Positions 7,895 to 15,884 are shown, numbered from the stretch's first letter. The stretch is DNA of 64,000 bases from Paludibacteraceae bacterium (GCA_017479885.1 JAFVBR010000039.1:180581-244580), one strand, 5' to 3'. Notes: a model not told the origin generated them from the letters alone. Numbers and translations: made by a program.

Positions 7895-7926
7895 CAAAGG
7901 TAATACTTATTTTTGAAATGTGCAAA
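7895..7926 (-). promoter_or_regulatory. Promoter of the leftward phage block
   Basis: On the minus strand a TTTG (7926-7923) is followed after 20 bases by TACCTTTG (7902-7895), a full match to the Bacteroidetes primary-sigma pattern TTTG-N19/20-TAnnTTTG. It lies about 43 bases upstream of the first leftward start at 7852. Confidence 0.8.
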
Positions 7927-8222
7927 TTTTTAGATAACTTTTTTATAGAATTTTTTTAAGTAAAATCATAAAATGCTATAAATGAGCATTGTAGAAAAAG
8001 AAAAAATTAGTCTGTCTTGCTGCTATGTACGTGCGTGCGCGTTCACTAAATTCTTATTCGGGCGGTATTACCCCTCTGCAATAACACTTTCTTGTCTGTT
8101 TGCATCTATTCTTTTGGGATTATTAAATATCACAAATATAAGTCGTTTCATTATTACTCTAAAGCGGTTGCTGTATAGTAATTTTGTAGCGGCAAAACAA
8201 AGAACCTATAATCTACATCAGT
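7927..8222. promoter_or_regulatory. Divergent control region between leftward and rightward phage blocks
   Basis: About 300 AT-rich bases separate the two divergent blocks. A TAATTTTG at 8179-8186 is a good minus-7 box for the rightward genes, but the base run 20 upstream (TACT at 8155-8158) is a poor minus-33 match, so this promoter may need an activator. I see no convincing gene, although a 92-codon frame exists here. Operators for a repressor would be expected here, but no clear inverted repeat was found. Confidence 0.45.
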
Positions 8223-8759
8223 ATGAATTGGCATGTAATATACGAACACTTAATAATTAAACTACGGGAGTTGCTGCAAACTATGTGGGGTTGGTTTTTA
8301 CTTTTATGCAGTTTCCTCGTTGATTTTTTCGCGGGGTACAAAATGGCTATCGCAGGTATCGTGATTGTGGTGGCTCTTGATGCCTTTTGGGGAATTTGGG
8401 CTGCTATCAAGCAAGGTAAGTACGCTCGCAGTGAACTCGCGCGAGACACAGTGAGCAAAATAGCGGCATACGGAAGTGCTGTACTTATTACGATAATGAT
8501 TGAGCATGTTATCCAATGGGATAGCATATTCCTCACAAGCGTCATCGCCGCGCTAATCTGTGCAACCGAATTGTGGAGTATCAGCGGAAACATTTTGATA
8601 GTGAACCCCAAGGCACATTTCTTCAAACTGCTGCGACCCGTTCTTAAGGGTGAGATAGCCCGAAAGCTCGGAATAGGAGAAGACAAGGTAGATGAGGCGT
8701 TAGACGGCAGCGACCCTAAAAAGGAGACTACAGACAATGCCGAAACATCTGACCAGTGA
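8223..8759 (+). CDS. Phage holin
   Basis: This 178-residue membrane protein has about four hydrophobic segments (roughly 15-38, 42-60, 88-103 and 108-125) and a charged C-terminal tail. It belongs by look to the Bacteroidetes holin family found next to amidases. Holins form the inner-membrane lesion that starts lysis. The downstream amidase (9199-9786) and the spanin-like protein (17107-17736) would complete the lysis set. Confidence 0.75.
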   Translation: MNWHVIYEHLIIKLRELLQTMWGWFLLLCSFLVDFFAGYKMAIAGIVIVVALDAFWGIWAAIKQGKYARSELARDTVSKIAAYGSAVLITIMIEHVIQWDSIFLTSVIAALICATELWSISGNILIVNPKAHFFKLLRPVLKGEIARKLGIGEDKVDEALDGSDPKKETTDNAETSDQ

Positions 8760-8898
8760 AGAAAAGAGGATTATATGGCGTTATCGCTATGAAATGAGTG
8801 CGCGTCAAATAGCCTCTCTCGTTAATAGAACGCCTGCAACGGTAGTAAATTATCTACGTAGTTGCGGTGTGACAGTAAGGAGTAACAATAAGCAATAA
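8737..8898 (+). CDS. 53-residue helix-turn-helix protein
   Basis: A short frame that begins within the last 23 bases of the holin gene. It codes a homeodomain-like HTH (EEKRIIWRYRYEMSARQIAS, then RTPATVVNYLRSCG). Small DNA-binding proteins at this place are seen in Bacteroidetes phages. It may regulate the lysis or late genes. Confidence 0.55.
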   Translation: MPKHLTSEEKRIIWRYRYEMSARQIASLVNRTPATVVNYLRSCGVTVRSNNKQ

Positions 8899-8907
8899 AA
8901 CAAAGAT

Positions 8908-9042
8908 ATGTTCGATACCGCAAGACGATACATGCTTAATGGTTTTGTGTGGATACTTACAATCATCACACTCCCAATCGGGTCGTTTGCCCTCTTGATG
9001 AGCAGCCTGATAGACCTCTTGCAGGATATTGTAAACGAATAG
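8908..9042 (+). CDS. 44-residue single-span membrane protein
   Basis: A short frame with one hydrophobic segment (residues 12-33, WILTIITLPIGSFALLMSSL) and an acidic end. Its place between holin and amidase suggests a lysis accessory protein (second holin or antiholin), by position only. Confidence 0.5.
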   Translation: MFDTARRYMLNGFVWILTIITLPIGSFALLMSSLIDLLQDIVNE

Positions 9043-9115
9043 CCACGCTGTGAAAGCGTTGCCTTTGTGTTTTTCATGGTATTGATATATGGTTAAGTGA
9101 CGAGTAGCCTGTTGT

Positions 9116-9153
9116 GGGAGGACAGCCTTTTTGAGGGTTAAGGTAGCGTCCTC
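9116..9153 (+). other. Hairpin in the leader before the amidase
   Basis: GAGGAC at 9118-9123 can pair with GTCCTC at 9148-9153, with extra purine-pyrimidine pairs outside, in the 156-base gap before the amidase gene. No T run follows, so it is not an intrinsic terminator. It could shape the leader RNA of the lysis gene. Confidence 0.3.
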
Positions 9154-9198
9154 TCCGCAGGTGAAAGTTAAAACAAAAAGCGATAAACATTAGTAGTT

Positions 9199-9786
9199 AT
9201 GAAGAAAACTATAATACTTGACAATGGTCACGGCATAGAAACGCCGGGCAAGCGGTCTCCGATATGGAAAGACGGCACGCAACTCTTTGAGTGGGAGTTT
9301 AACCGCGATGTGGTTCGTCATATTGCATCTAAACTGACCGCTCTCGGTTTCGATGTGCGAGTTATCGTTCCTGAATCGTCCGACATATCTCTTTCAGAGC
9401 GAGTACGCCGCACCAATGCTATATGCAAAGAAAGAGGTGCAGGCAACTGCGTTTTCATCTCAATACACGCCAACGCTGGCGGAGGTACAGGTTGGGAGGC
9501 TTATACCACACCCGGACAAAATAACTCTGACAAGTTCGCGGCTGCTCTCTATGAAGAAGCAGAGAAGAAATGGGGAAAACAATGGAAAATACGCAAGGAC
9601 ACTTCAGACGGAGATGCCGATAAAGAAGCAAATTTCCAAGTCATAAAAGGCGCAAACTGCCCTGCTGTACTCGTGGAGAATTTCTTTATGGACACAGAAA
9701 AGGACTGCCGATATATAATGTCTCCTGTCGGGCGAGAGGCTTGCGCAGATGTGGTTGTAGCGGCGATAAACTCCTATTGTAAATAA
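9199..9786 (+). CDS. N-acetylmuramoyl-L-alanine amidase (endolysin)
   Basis: This 195-residue enzyme matches the Amidase_3 zinc family. The first zinc ligand is in DNGHG (His11), the next in FISIHANAGG, and the catalytic Glu is in LVENFFM. It cleaves the bond between muramic acid and the stem peptide. It has no signal peptide and no cell-wall-binding domain, as is usual for endolysins of Gram-negative hosts. The protein therefore relies on the holin upstream to reach the wall. Confidence 0.9.
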   Translation: MKKTIILDNGHGIETPGKRSPIWKDGTQLFEWEFNRDVVRHIASKLTALGFDVRVIVPESSDISLSERVRRTNAICKERGAGNCVFISIHANAGGGTGWEAYTTPGQNNSDKFAAALYEEAEKKWGKQWKIRKDTSDGDADKEANFQVIKGANCPAVLVENFFMDTEKDCRYIMSPVGREACADVVVAAINSYCK

Positions 9787-9820
9787 AACACGAGTGTGAA
9801 AGATAAAACACAAACAGAGT

Positions 9821-10114
9821 ATGGCACATTTTTCATTAAACCGACATATTGATTTCGGCATTGCGATAAGCGGATTACCGCTTACCAAGACCTATACCGC
9901 CGCCTTATATTCAAAGACGAGCGGGAAACGGATGCGTACAGAGGGAGTTGTGGACGGCAGTAAGCATAAATTTATTTGGGAGCATAACGACACACAAAAT
10001 CTGCCTGAAGGCAATTATGCTCTTGAAATCTATGCAGATGACCAGTCGCTCATGGGTTTTGTTATTGACTTTGTTTTCGTCCGTAAGACGAATTTTGACG
10101 GAGAAGACATCTAA
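9821..10114 (+). CDS. Hypothetical late phage protein
   Basis: A 97-residue beta-rich protein (YTAALYSKTSGKRMRTEGVV, then EGNYALEIYADDQS). Its place at the head of the probable tail/fibre genes suggests a small virion component. No family recognised. Confidence 0.5.
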   Translation: MAHFSLNRHIDFGIAISGLPLTKTYTAALYSKTSGKRMRTEGVVDGSKHKFIWEHNDTQNLPEGNYALEIYADDQSLMGFVIDFVFVRKTNFDGEDI

Positions 10115-10128
10115 AACAACATACGACT

Positions 10129-10425
10129 ATGGCACAGAAAATCAAAATAACAGCCACTGACGGCTCTGAACTCATCATAGAGGCATTGGGCGTTCTGTCG
10201 CAAGGCGACCTTGAGCAGGAACGGCAAGCACTGGCACAAGCCCTTGCAGAAGCAGAAGCCGCCAAACAGGAATATGAAAATGCGACCCATAATATAGGTA
10301 ATATGGCAGGGTTGTCTATTCAGATTGAATCCGCTAAAAACGAAATCCTCAACGCCTTGCCCAATGAAGCAACCGATGAAGATATTGATGGTATATTTGA
10401 GAGCGAGAGTGAAGATATAGCATAA
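10129..10425 (+). CDS. Hypothetical coiled-coil late protein
   Basis: A 98-residue protein with a central Ala/Glu/Gln-rich coiled coil (about 28-52) and an acidic tail. It lies 11 bases before the next gene in a tight late operon. It may be a trimerising virion or chaperone piece, but this is a guess from the helix pattern. Confidence 0.45.
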   Translation: MAQKIKITATDGSELIIEALGVLSQGDLEQERQALAQALAEAEAAKQEYENATHNIGNMAGLSIQIESAKNEILNALPNEATDEDIDGIFESESEDIA

Positions 10426-10436
10426 GGAGGACGGCT

Positions 10437-11348
10437 ATGGGAAAAACAAGTAATGTAACAGTACGCAAGTTGGAGAGGTTTTGGCGGACGGTCAAGACCT
10501 ATATCAACAACAATGCCGTTTCCAAATTCAAAGAAGCGTTCACAACCAATGTGACGGTCGGCGCGGTTTCGGCAGGCACTCCTGTCGCAGCAGGCACTGA
10601 CATAGTAACGATAGTAAAGAATATGCTCGTTCAACTAAAAAGGGCGGTCATCGCAAGTTATCCGTCTGTTTCGTTGTCTAACAGCGGGACATTGTTCGGA
10701 GATTACGAGGTAGGTACAGAGATACACCCCGCTCTTGGCAGTTCTTATACTGACGGCAAGTTCACATCATATACCTCTCCAAGTGCCACTACGACACTCA
10801 ATGCAGGCTGTGTCAAGGGAGCGACAGCCTATTTCCGTGAGATGACAGCGTTATCGGGCAATACCGACACCTATATTTTGCCGCAAGGAACAACGACCTA
10901 TCGAGTAGAACAGGAGTATGGAGCAAGTACAGCCACAGCAAAGAACTCTGACGATAGCAATGCAGGATTACAAATAGTAGCAGGTGTATGTAGCAAGGGC
11001 GGAAACTACAATGCCTATCTTCGTCTTTTCACAGGCTTGTTTGCGAGTGTGGACGCTATTCCGACAAGCAACTTGCGCAGTTCCCTCACTATGGGCGCAC
11101 TTGTAAAATCAGTACCCTCTATGAGCCTTGCCTTTTCAAACAAGGTCGTGGTGATTGCCGTTCCCGCAAGTTACACCCTTATATCGGCAATAGAGCCGCT
11201 GACAGGTGAGGACGAAAGACCTTACCTCGCTAAAAACGGAGAGGCGGTACAGATAGCAGACATCAACGGTGATATGCACAATTACAAGTTGTATGCCTTT
11301 GCTTATGATGCGGTATTCGGTAAATCGGTAAACCTTGTATTCAGTTAA
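10437..11348 (+). CDS. Probable phage tail/virion protein
   Basis: A 303-residue protein with a basic helical N-terminus (about 1-35) and then a long Ser/Thr/Gly/Ala-rich beta region of a kind common in tail and fibre proteins. No enzyme motif is visible. It lies 5 bases before the next large tail-like gene. Virion role inferred from composition and position only. Confidence 0.5.
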   Translation: MGKTSNVTVRKLERFWRTVKTYINNNAVSKFKEAFTTNVTVGAVSAGTPVAAGTDIVTIVKNMLVQLKRAVIASYPSVSLSNSGTLFGDYEVGTEIHPALGSSYTDGKFTSYTSPSATTTLNAGCVKGATAYFREMTALSGNTDTYILPQGTTTYRVEQEYGASTATAKNSDDSNAGLQIVAGVCSKGGNYNAYLRLFTGLFASVDAIPTSNLRSSLTMGALVKSVPSMSLAFSNKVVVIAVPASYTLISAIEPLTGEDERPYLAKNGEAVQIADINGDMHNYKLYAFAYDAVFGKSVNLVFS

Positions 11349-11353
11349 GAGTT

Positions 11354-12610
11354 ATGGCAGGAAAAGATTATAGGACGAAAGGCACATACGGCTTGGGTGG
11401 TCAAGTGCGTATTGCGAATAAGAATAGCCATGTCGATTATGATTATGGTGCATACGACAGTTTCGATGATATTCCGCAGTCGTTATATGATACCGTGCAG
11501 ATAGGCAAGACTATCGGCATTGTAACTGACGGTAAGATTACTGAGTATTGGTGGCAGAAACAGAAAGACGGCACTCTCGGTTGGGTGATTAAGGGAGTGG
11601 ATAACGACACCCTCAAAGCCCTCATTGCTGCGGCTATGGAAAAGGGTGATGCGAAAGAGGTTATCGGCGTAGTCGGGTATGGCGACACATTGCCCGATGC
11701 GAATAATCTTGATGAGGGAGATTGTTTCCTTTATACCGATAATGAGAACGGACACGAACTCTTACTTGTTGAAGTTAAAAACGAGCAGACAGGAGTAAAA
11801 GGTTGGACTTCTATAACACCCTCAACAGAGGTGATATATAAGACTATCGCAGAAGAAAGCAAACTCTTTGTATGGAATGGAGAGGAATTTGCCGATGTAA
11901 CGGGCGAGGTGGTAGATGATACTATCTATGTCAATAACCTTAACACTTTACTGACTAAATCTCTTCCGCAAGGAGTTTACCAAGTCGTATTAGGGCAAAA
12001 AGGCTATGGCGGTACTGTTATCACCTCAATAGGGACAAACAAACTGCAACTCATCAAATGGGTACGCTCTACTGCCAAATTGACAGATTCTCTTTCTTCG
12101 GCGAAAAACATAGTAGAGGCTATTCCGACTACACCTCTCAACTTATCTGAATATGATTATGTCCCTACTGATACCGACCTCGCTTTTTTCAGTCAATATG
12201 ACATACTCTACACCTCAGGAGATGCAACGGTCAAAGGCTCGTCTTATGTCCTCTCCGTTACGGCTAATGGGCGTATCTTGGAGAATAAAGACGGATGGGC
12301 AGAGCCAAAGTCAAACAACACCGCATGGGAGTGGAACAATTATGCTTATAATGGGCATACTCACGAGATAGGCAGCATCTACGATGATAATGGTGATGAT
12401 TTGGCTATCGCAGACGAAATGGACGAATCGGCAGAGTTGGTCTTCCCTATTGAGAGAGAAACACTGCAATCAATCGCCAATGGTGAGTATGAGAGCGATG
12501 ATACCGCTATGTTCAGCGGAGCAAGCGGATACACCCCGATGACAAGCGCACAAGTAGCGGCTCTTGTGCAGGTGGCGTTAGACGCTTTCGATGCAGCAAG
12601 AGCAGAATAA
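11354..12610 (+). CDS. Probable tail fibre/appendage protein
   Basis: A 418-residue protein that begins TKGTYGLGGQVRI and contains repeated short beta segments and acidic loops. It lies between other late genes, and the DGR target follows two genes on. Likely part of the adsorption apparatus that holds the variable receptor-binding protein; inferred from order. Confidence 0.5.
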   Translation: MAGKDYRTKGTYGLGGQVRIANKNSHVDYDYGAYDSFDDIPQSLYDTVQIGKTIGIVTDGKITEYWWQKQKDGTLGWVIKGVDNDTLKALIAAAMEKGDAKEVIGVVGYGDTLPDANNLDEGDCFLYTDNENGHELLLVEVKNEQTGVKGWTSITPSTEVIYKTIAEESKLFVWNGEEFADVTGEVVDDTIYVNNLNTLLTKSLPQGVYQVVLGQKGYGGTVITSIGTNKLQLIKWVRSTAKLTDSLSSAKNIVEAIPTTPLNLSEYDYVPTDTDLAFFSQYDILYTSGDATVKGSSYVLSVTANGRILENKDGWAEPKSNNTAWEWNNYAYNGHTHEIGSIYDDNGDDLAIADEMDESAELVFPIERETLQSIANGEYESDDTAMFSGASGYTPMTSAQVAALVQVALDAFDAARAE

Positions 12611-12641
12611 ACGGAATAATAACTAAACAGATTATACAATT

Positions 12642-13274
12642 ATGGCACAGACAGTAGCAACCCCTGAAAATCTCAATGATTTTGCACAGCAATTTGGAAC
12701 GAGCCTCGCTGAAACATTAGGTGGCGGCGGTGGCAGTGGCGACAGCAATTATGTCGGTATTGGCAGTTATGTGGCTAAAAACGCAATCACGCACGATGAT
12801 ATCCCTCACTTATACATAGCAGTAGAGGCAAGTATCAGCCTTGAAAATGTCGCATTGCGCTATTGCCGCAAGAAGAAGACAAAATGCCGCAGGAAGAATC
12901 TTAACTATCACGATAATGGTGATGGGTATAACGCCAAGACACGCGGATGGCATCAAGTGTGGCGTTTGCCGCTACACGACACGAAGACGCCTTTGTTTAC
13001 TCCGATGCTCGTATCGGAGACACCCGCTTTCACTATAAGCGGCATTGCTTATTATGAGGTGACGGTTGAGAATTACGACACGTTCTATGAGTTCGCGACC
13101 TCCGATTTTGAAACCGGGTATCTTGACCAAGATAAAGAGCCTGTAACCATCGGGACTATCCTTTCAAAAGCAGGTGGTATCTGCCTTGTCAAAGACGGAA
13201 AGCAGATTTCTAACTTTGCTACGTTTGCGATGTTGTACAACGGAGAAAGGGATGAGTGGAGTATAGGTCGGTAA
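12642..13274 (+). CDS. Probable virion protein
   Basis: A 210-residue protein with a helical start, a Gly-rich hinge (ETLGGGGGSGDSN, about 25-37), a basic patch (CRKKKTKCRRKN) and a beta-rich end. The Gly hinge between a short anchor and a globular part is common in phage appendages. Its 3' end faces a leftward small RNA (13281-13360). Confidence 0.45.
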   Translation: MAQTVATPENLNDFAQQFGTSLAETLGGGGGSGDSNYVGIGSYVAKNAITHDDIPHLYIAVEASISLENVALRYCRKKKTKCRRKNLNYHDNGDGYNAKTRGWHQVWRLPLHDTKTPLFTPMLVSETPAFTISGIAYYEVTVENYDTFYEFATSDFETGYLDQDKEPVTIGTILSKAGGICLVKDGKQISNFATFAMLYNGERDEWSIGR

Positions 13275-13280
13275 GGACAT

Positions 13281-13316
13281 AAAAAAAGTGCCGACAAGAT
13301 AGAATCTTGACAGCAC
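13281..13316 (-). terminator. Intrinsic terminator of the putative small RNA
   Basis: On the minus strand GTGC (13316-13313) pairs with GCAC (13291-13288), enclosing CAAGAT paired with ATCTTG around a 3-base loop. Seven T follow directly. On the plus strand no T run follows, so it acts leftward only. Confidence 0.65.
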
Positions 13317-13356
13317 GGCGGCGATAGCATCGCAGAGCACGTCCTCGATAGCATCG
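13312..13356. repeat. Two 21-base near-direct repeats
   Basis: Copies at 13312-13332 and 13336-13356 match at 18 of 21 positions, with the outer parts (AGCACG and CGATAGCATCG) identical. They lie 24 bases apart, inside the putative small RNA. They could be twin loops or binding sites. Confidence 0.7.
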
Positions 13357-13365
13357 ATAACAATG

Positions 13366-13396
13366 CAAAGGTACAACTTTTTTCTGAATATACAAA
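13366..13396 (-). promoter_or_regulatory. Promoter of the putative small RNA
   Basis: Minus-strand TTTG (13396-13393), 19-base spacer, TACCTTTG (13373-13366), in an AT-rich setting. It is as good as the strongest gene promoters in the window, although no gene follows it. Confidence 0.75.
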
Positions 13397-13411
13397 CTTT
13401 TTTTTAGAAAA

Positions 13412-13840
13412 ATGAGCAATAAAATTACAAATACGGGTTTTGTGGGCAAGGTCGTGTCGGAATTGTCGGAGTTTGTGCGCTATTTGGTCGGTGTACGGTC
13501 GAAAGCGGACAAGAAAATCCTACGTGCCGAACTCGCGACTGAAAGTGCTACATTAAATGCCACCATTACCGCACAAAAAATAGATAGTGATAGAAAGATA
13601 AGCACTCTGACATCGGTTGAGAGCGCACATAATACCGCACACAACAATGCGGAAAAGGCTCTTGATACCAACTTAAAGGACGATGAACTGACTATTGCTA
13701 ACGCCTTTGAGAAAGTGCGTGCTGCGGTCGGAATGGAAGAGGACGGCGAGGTTGTCTTTGAAAATACCAACTACCTTGACAACTGCACAACCATAAAAGA
13801 GGCATTGATTGCCCTTGATAACGTTATTGCAAACTTATAA
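13412..13840 (+). CDS. Probable fibre/tail coiled-coil protein
   Basis: A 142-residue protein, mostly helical, with a Thr/Ala/Asn-rich central region (about 40-95) and a short closing domain (YLDNCTTIKEALIALDNVI). The end resembles the closing part of phage tail-fibre repeats. It directly precedes the DGR variable protein by 10 bases and may be its partner or stalk. Confidence 0.5.
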   Translation: MSNKITNTGFVGKVVSELSEFVRYLVGVRSKADKKILRAELATESATLNATITAQKIDSDRKISTLTSVESAHNTAHNNAEKALDTNLKDDELTIANAFEKVRAAVGMEEDGEVVFENTNYLDNCTTIKEALIALDNVIANL

Positions 13841-13850
13841 AAATGAGATT

Positions 13851-14987
13851 ATGGCAGAGTTACAACGCATAAAAGTTTTTCAGACCGAGGCAGAGTTCTG
13901 TAATATACGGCACTCGCTACATGTGCCAAGTACCGCGCATTGCGTAGAAACAAGAGAGGTGTATTTTCAGTGCGAGCGTAAGGCTAATATGGGTGATGTA
14001 GTGTTGTATGACAAGTTTCTTGAAGAAGAAATGCTTGTATATTACACGGAGTACAACGCAACCGCGTATCCGCTTTCCACATATACACCAACTGGCATTG
14101 TTGTCATTCCGCAATGGTTCTGCGGCGATGACTATGCTCGTGTTACGAGCCTTGTCAATATGTCTTGTACAACGCCTGAAACAGGAAAGGCAAGTAATAA
14201 CGCAACATCTTGGGATGGCGGCTCTGATATTTACTTGGTATGGGGTGGATTTGAGAGCGAGAATTGGATTTATACTAATATCTCGGAACTTACAGACTAT
14301 GGCACAGATGGCAACCGCTACCAAATATATGTTGATGGCGATAACAATCCGACAGGCGAAAGTAGTAACTGGGGACACATGCCGAGCGATAGTTACCATA
14401 CAGGTTATAAGGGGAGTACAGAGAGCAATAGCAGCGATAAAACTGTTCATTGGTACAATGGTATGGGAGCAGATTATAGATTGCCGAGTGCTTATACTAA
14501 CCGTTTAGAGCGGAATCCTCTTTATGGTCGTGGTGCTGACGGCAATCAAAGTTCTTTCTTGTCTGACTATAACGGCAAGCAGAATACACAATATATACTC
14601 AACCACGAGACTAAGCAACCCAACTGGCAGACTGATGAGCAGATAGATAATTCTTACAGAGGAGATAATTTGGGGCATTTCCCTGCCGCTCTTTGCTGCG
14701 CACGCTACCACACGGACGGCACAGAGGCAGGCGATTGGTATCTCCCCGCAGCAGGCGAGTTAGGTTGTATTATGCCGCGTTTCGCTATCATACAATCTGC
14801 TCTTAAAGCGGTTGCGGCTATTGCCCCGAACCTTGCAGTTCCTCTCTATGAGAACGGCCTCTATTGGTCGAGTTCAGAGTTCAGTGAGGACGATGCTTAC
14901 CGCTTGGACACGGGCAATGGTAACGTGAACTACATCGGTAAGTACGTCGACCGCTATGTCCGGGCGTTCCGGCTTCTGCGCATTTAA
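13851..14987 (+). CDS. DGR variable protein (probable receptor-binding protein, C-type-lectin-like C-terminus)
   Basis: This 378-residue protein ends in a C-type-lectin-like fold of the sort used by DGR targets: GDWYLPAAGELG at about 294-305, then YWSSSE and a closing YVRAFRLLRI. The last 50 codons are the variable repeat (14833-14985). Compared with the template, 17 codons differ, all through changes at template adenines. The start at 13851 was chosen because the longer frame from 13809 runs over the upstream gene. By position among tail genes it is most likely the adsorption tip of the phage. The fold presents the variable side chains on one surface, so diversification would change host range. 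Lectin fold and DGR link are clear; the receptor is unknown. Confidence 0.9.
   Translation: MAELQRIKVFQTEAEFCNIRHSLHVPSTAHCVETREVYFQCERKANMGDVVLYDKFLEEEMLVYYTEYNATAYPLSTYTPTGIVVIPQWFCGDDYARVTSLVNMSCTTPETGKASNNATSWDGGSDIYLVWGGFESENWIYTNISELTDYGTDGNRYQIYVDGDNNPTGESSNWGHMPSDSYHTGYKGSTESNSSDKTVHWYNGMGADYRLPSAYTNRLERNPLYGRGADGNQSSFLSDYNGKQNTQYILNHETKQPNWQTDEQIDNSYRGDNLGHFPAALCCARYHTDGTEAGDWYLPAAGELGCIMPRFAIIQSALKAVAAIAPNLAVPLYENGLYWSSSEFSEDDAYRLDTGNGNVNYIGKYVDRYVRAFRLLRI
14833..14985 (+). repeat. DGR variable repeat (VR)
   Basis: 153 bases that align without gaps to the template repeat at 15732-15884. There are 25 differences and 128 identities. Every difference is at a position that is A in the template (A to G, C or T). 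The last 27 bases before the end, which are GC-rich and hold only one A, are identical and correspond to the initiation region for homing. The VR ends within the stop codon of the target gene. Confidence 0.97.
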
Positions 14988-15006
14988 TCTTTGAACCTTA
15001 AGCCTT

Positions 15007-15033
15007 GCCGCCCAGCGTCTGTACGCGGGCGGC
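15007..15033 (+). other. Hairpin/cruciform downstream of VR
   Basis: A stem of 7 base pairs (GCCGCCC with GGGCGGC), one bulged A at 15014, 4 more pairs (GCGT with ACGC) and a 4-base loop (CTGT). It lies 21 bases after VR. In the Bordetella phage DGR a similar hairpin just after VR is needed for efficient target recognition. No T run follows, so a terminator is less likely. Confidence 0.75.
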
Positions 15034-15086
15034 GGGGATAAGAAATTATATATTTATTAACAACTTAAAAAAGAAAGGAGAAAACC

Positions 15087-15557
15087 ATGATTGATTTGAC
15101 TTCGGCAGACAAGCCGAAAATCCGTAAAGAAAAGCCTTTTGAAGACACACTGCTGTACAAGCAGACAATGGACTTTCGTGAGGCTATCAAGGGTATCTTG
15201 CAGAACATGAACGCACGTCAAGTGCCGATGTATGGCGTACCGATGAACGATGCACTCCGTTCTGCGCTCGTCAATTACCGCCTTTGCTACTTGGAAGGCG
15301 CGAACAATTACAATGACAAAGTGGCGTATATGAGAGCATCTTGTGAGAAATTCGCAGAAGTGGATGTCCTTGTGAACGAATGGTACGCAGTAGGAATAAT
15401 CAACAAAAAGACCTATTGCCGCTTTGCAGCCATTGAGGGTGGCATATTGGAGGGGTCAAAGAGATTCTACGAGGCTATCAAGAAAAGACGAGATAACTTG
15501 GAAGATGAAGTTAAAACCCACGAAACATCTGTAAATGGCGATGCTGAAACAAAATAA
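15087..15557 (+). CDS. avd: Avd-like DGR accessory protein
   Basis: This 156-residue basic protein has four predicted helices (about 25-45, 52-75, 78-105 and 108-135) and lies between VR and TR, the usual place of Avd. The pattern ends with a helix reading GGILEGSKRFYEAIKKRR, like the closing helix of the Avd/S23-type four-helix bundle. Avd binds the reverse transcriptase and the template RNA and is needed for retrohoming in Bordetella phage. It is about 30 residues longer than the Bordetella protein, with a disordered tail. Family call is from position and helix pattern, not from strong sequence identity. Confidence 0.75.
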   Translation: MIDLTSADKPKIRKEKPFEDTLLYKQTMDFREAIKGILQNMNARQVPMYGVPMNDALRSALVNYRLCYLEGANNYNDKVAYMRASCEKFAEVDVLVNEWYAVGIINKKTYCRFAAIEGGILEGSKRFYEAIKKRRDNLEDEVKTHETSVNGDAETK

Positions 15558-15731
15558 ACTGAATAATAACCCATAAACTTAAAGAAGATATGCGATTACC
15601 CGTACAATGCTACTATCTTGCATAAAGAAATAGCGTAACGGTTGGGAGTCAAGATTAAATGGGTGGCACACTCCGCAAGGAGTAATGGCAGCATAAGTAT
15701 AAGATATGTCTGAAAGATGCCACAATGACTG

Positions 15732-15884
15732 TTGCAGTTCCTCTCAATGAGAACAACAACTATTGGTCGAGTTCAGAGAACAGTGAGAACAATGCTTACA
15801 ACTTGAACACGAACAATGGTAACATGAACAACAACAATAAGAACAACAACAACTATGTCCGGGCGTTCCGGCTTCTGCGCATTT
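15732..15884 (+). ncRNA. DGR template repeat (TR), with flanking template RNA
   Basis: 153 bases matching VR, placed between the Avd-like gene and the reverse transcriptase. Read in the VR frame it holds 20 AAC/AAT codons, so mutation at their first two bases can reach 15 amino acids and never a stop. A 173-base stretch upstream (15559-15731) without a gene probably belongs to the template RNA leader, and 45 bases separate TR from the reverse transcriptase start. An Asn-rich frame runs through TR but is a by-product of the codon design and is not called as a gene. Confidence 0.95.

Larger units (their letters stand above)
13281..13360 (-). ncRNA. Putative small RNA with its own promoter and terminator
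   Basis: A strong promoter (13366-13396) reads leftward into about 80 bases that end in an intrinsic terminator: a stem pairing 13288-13291 with 13313-13316 and an inner 6-base stem, followed by seven T on the minus strand (13287-13281). The RNA contains two 21-base near-direct repeats. It faces the rightward tail genes, so read-through would be antisense to the 12642-13274 gene. No start codon and frame of plausible length lies inside it before the terminator. The RNA is inferred from signals, not observed. Confidence 0.6.

Noticed and set aside
7982-8260. 92-codon frame in the divergent phage control region
   Set aside because: It overlaps the holin start, contains the probable rightward promoter, and shows no family pattern. 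The cysteine- and Ile-rich content fits translated AT-rich DNA.
13085-13363. 92-codon leftward frame behind the strong promoter at 13366-13396
   Set aside because: An intrinsic terminator at 13281-13316 would stop the transcript before most of it, and the rest is the reverse strand of the 12642-13274 gene.
15007-15033. Intrinsic terminator after the variable protein gene
   Set aside because: The stem is strong but is followed by GGGATAAGAAA and not by a T run; its place after VR fits the DGR hairpin better.
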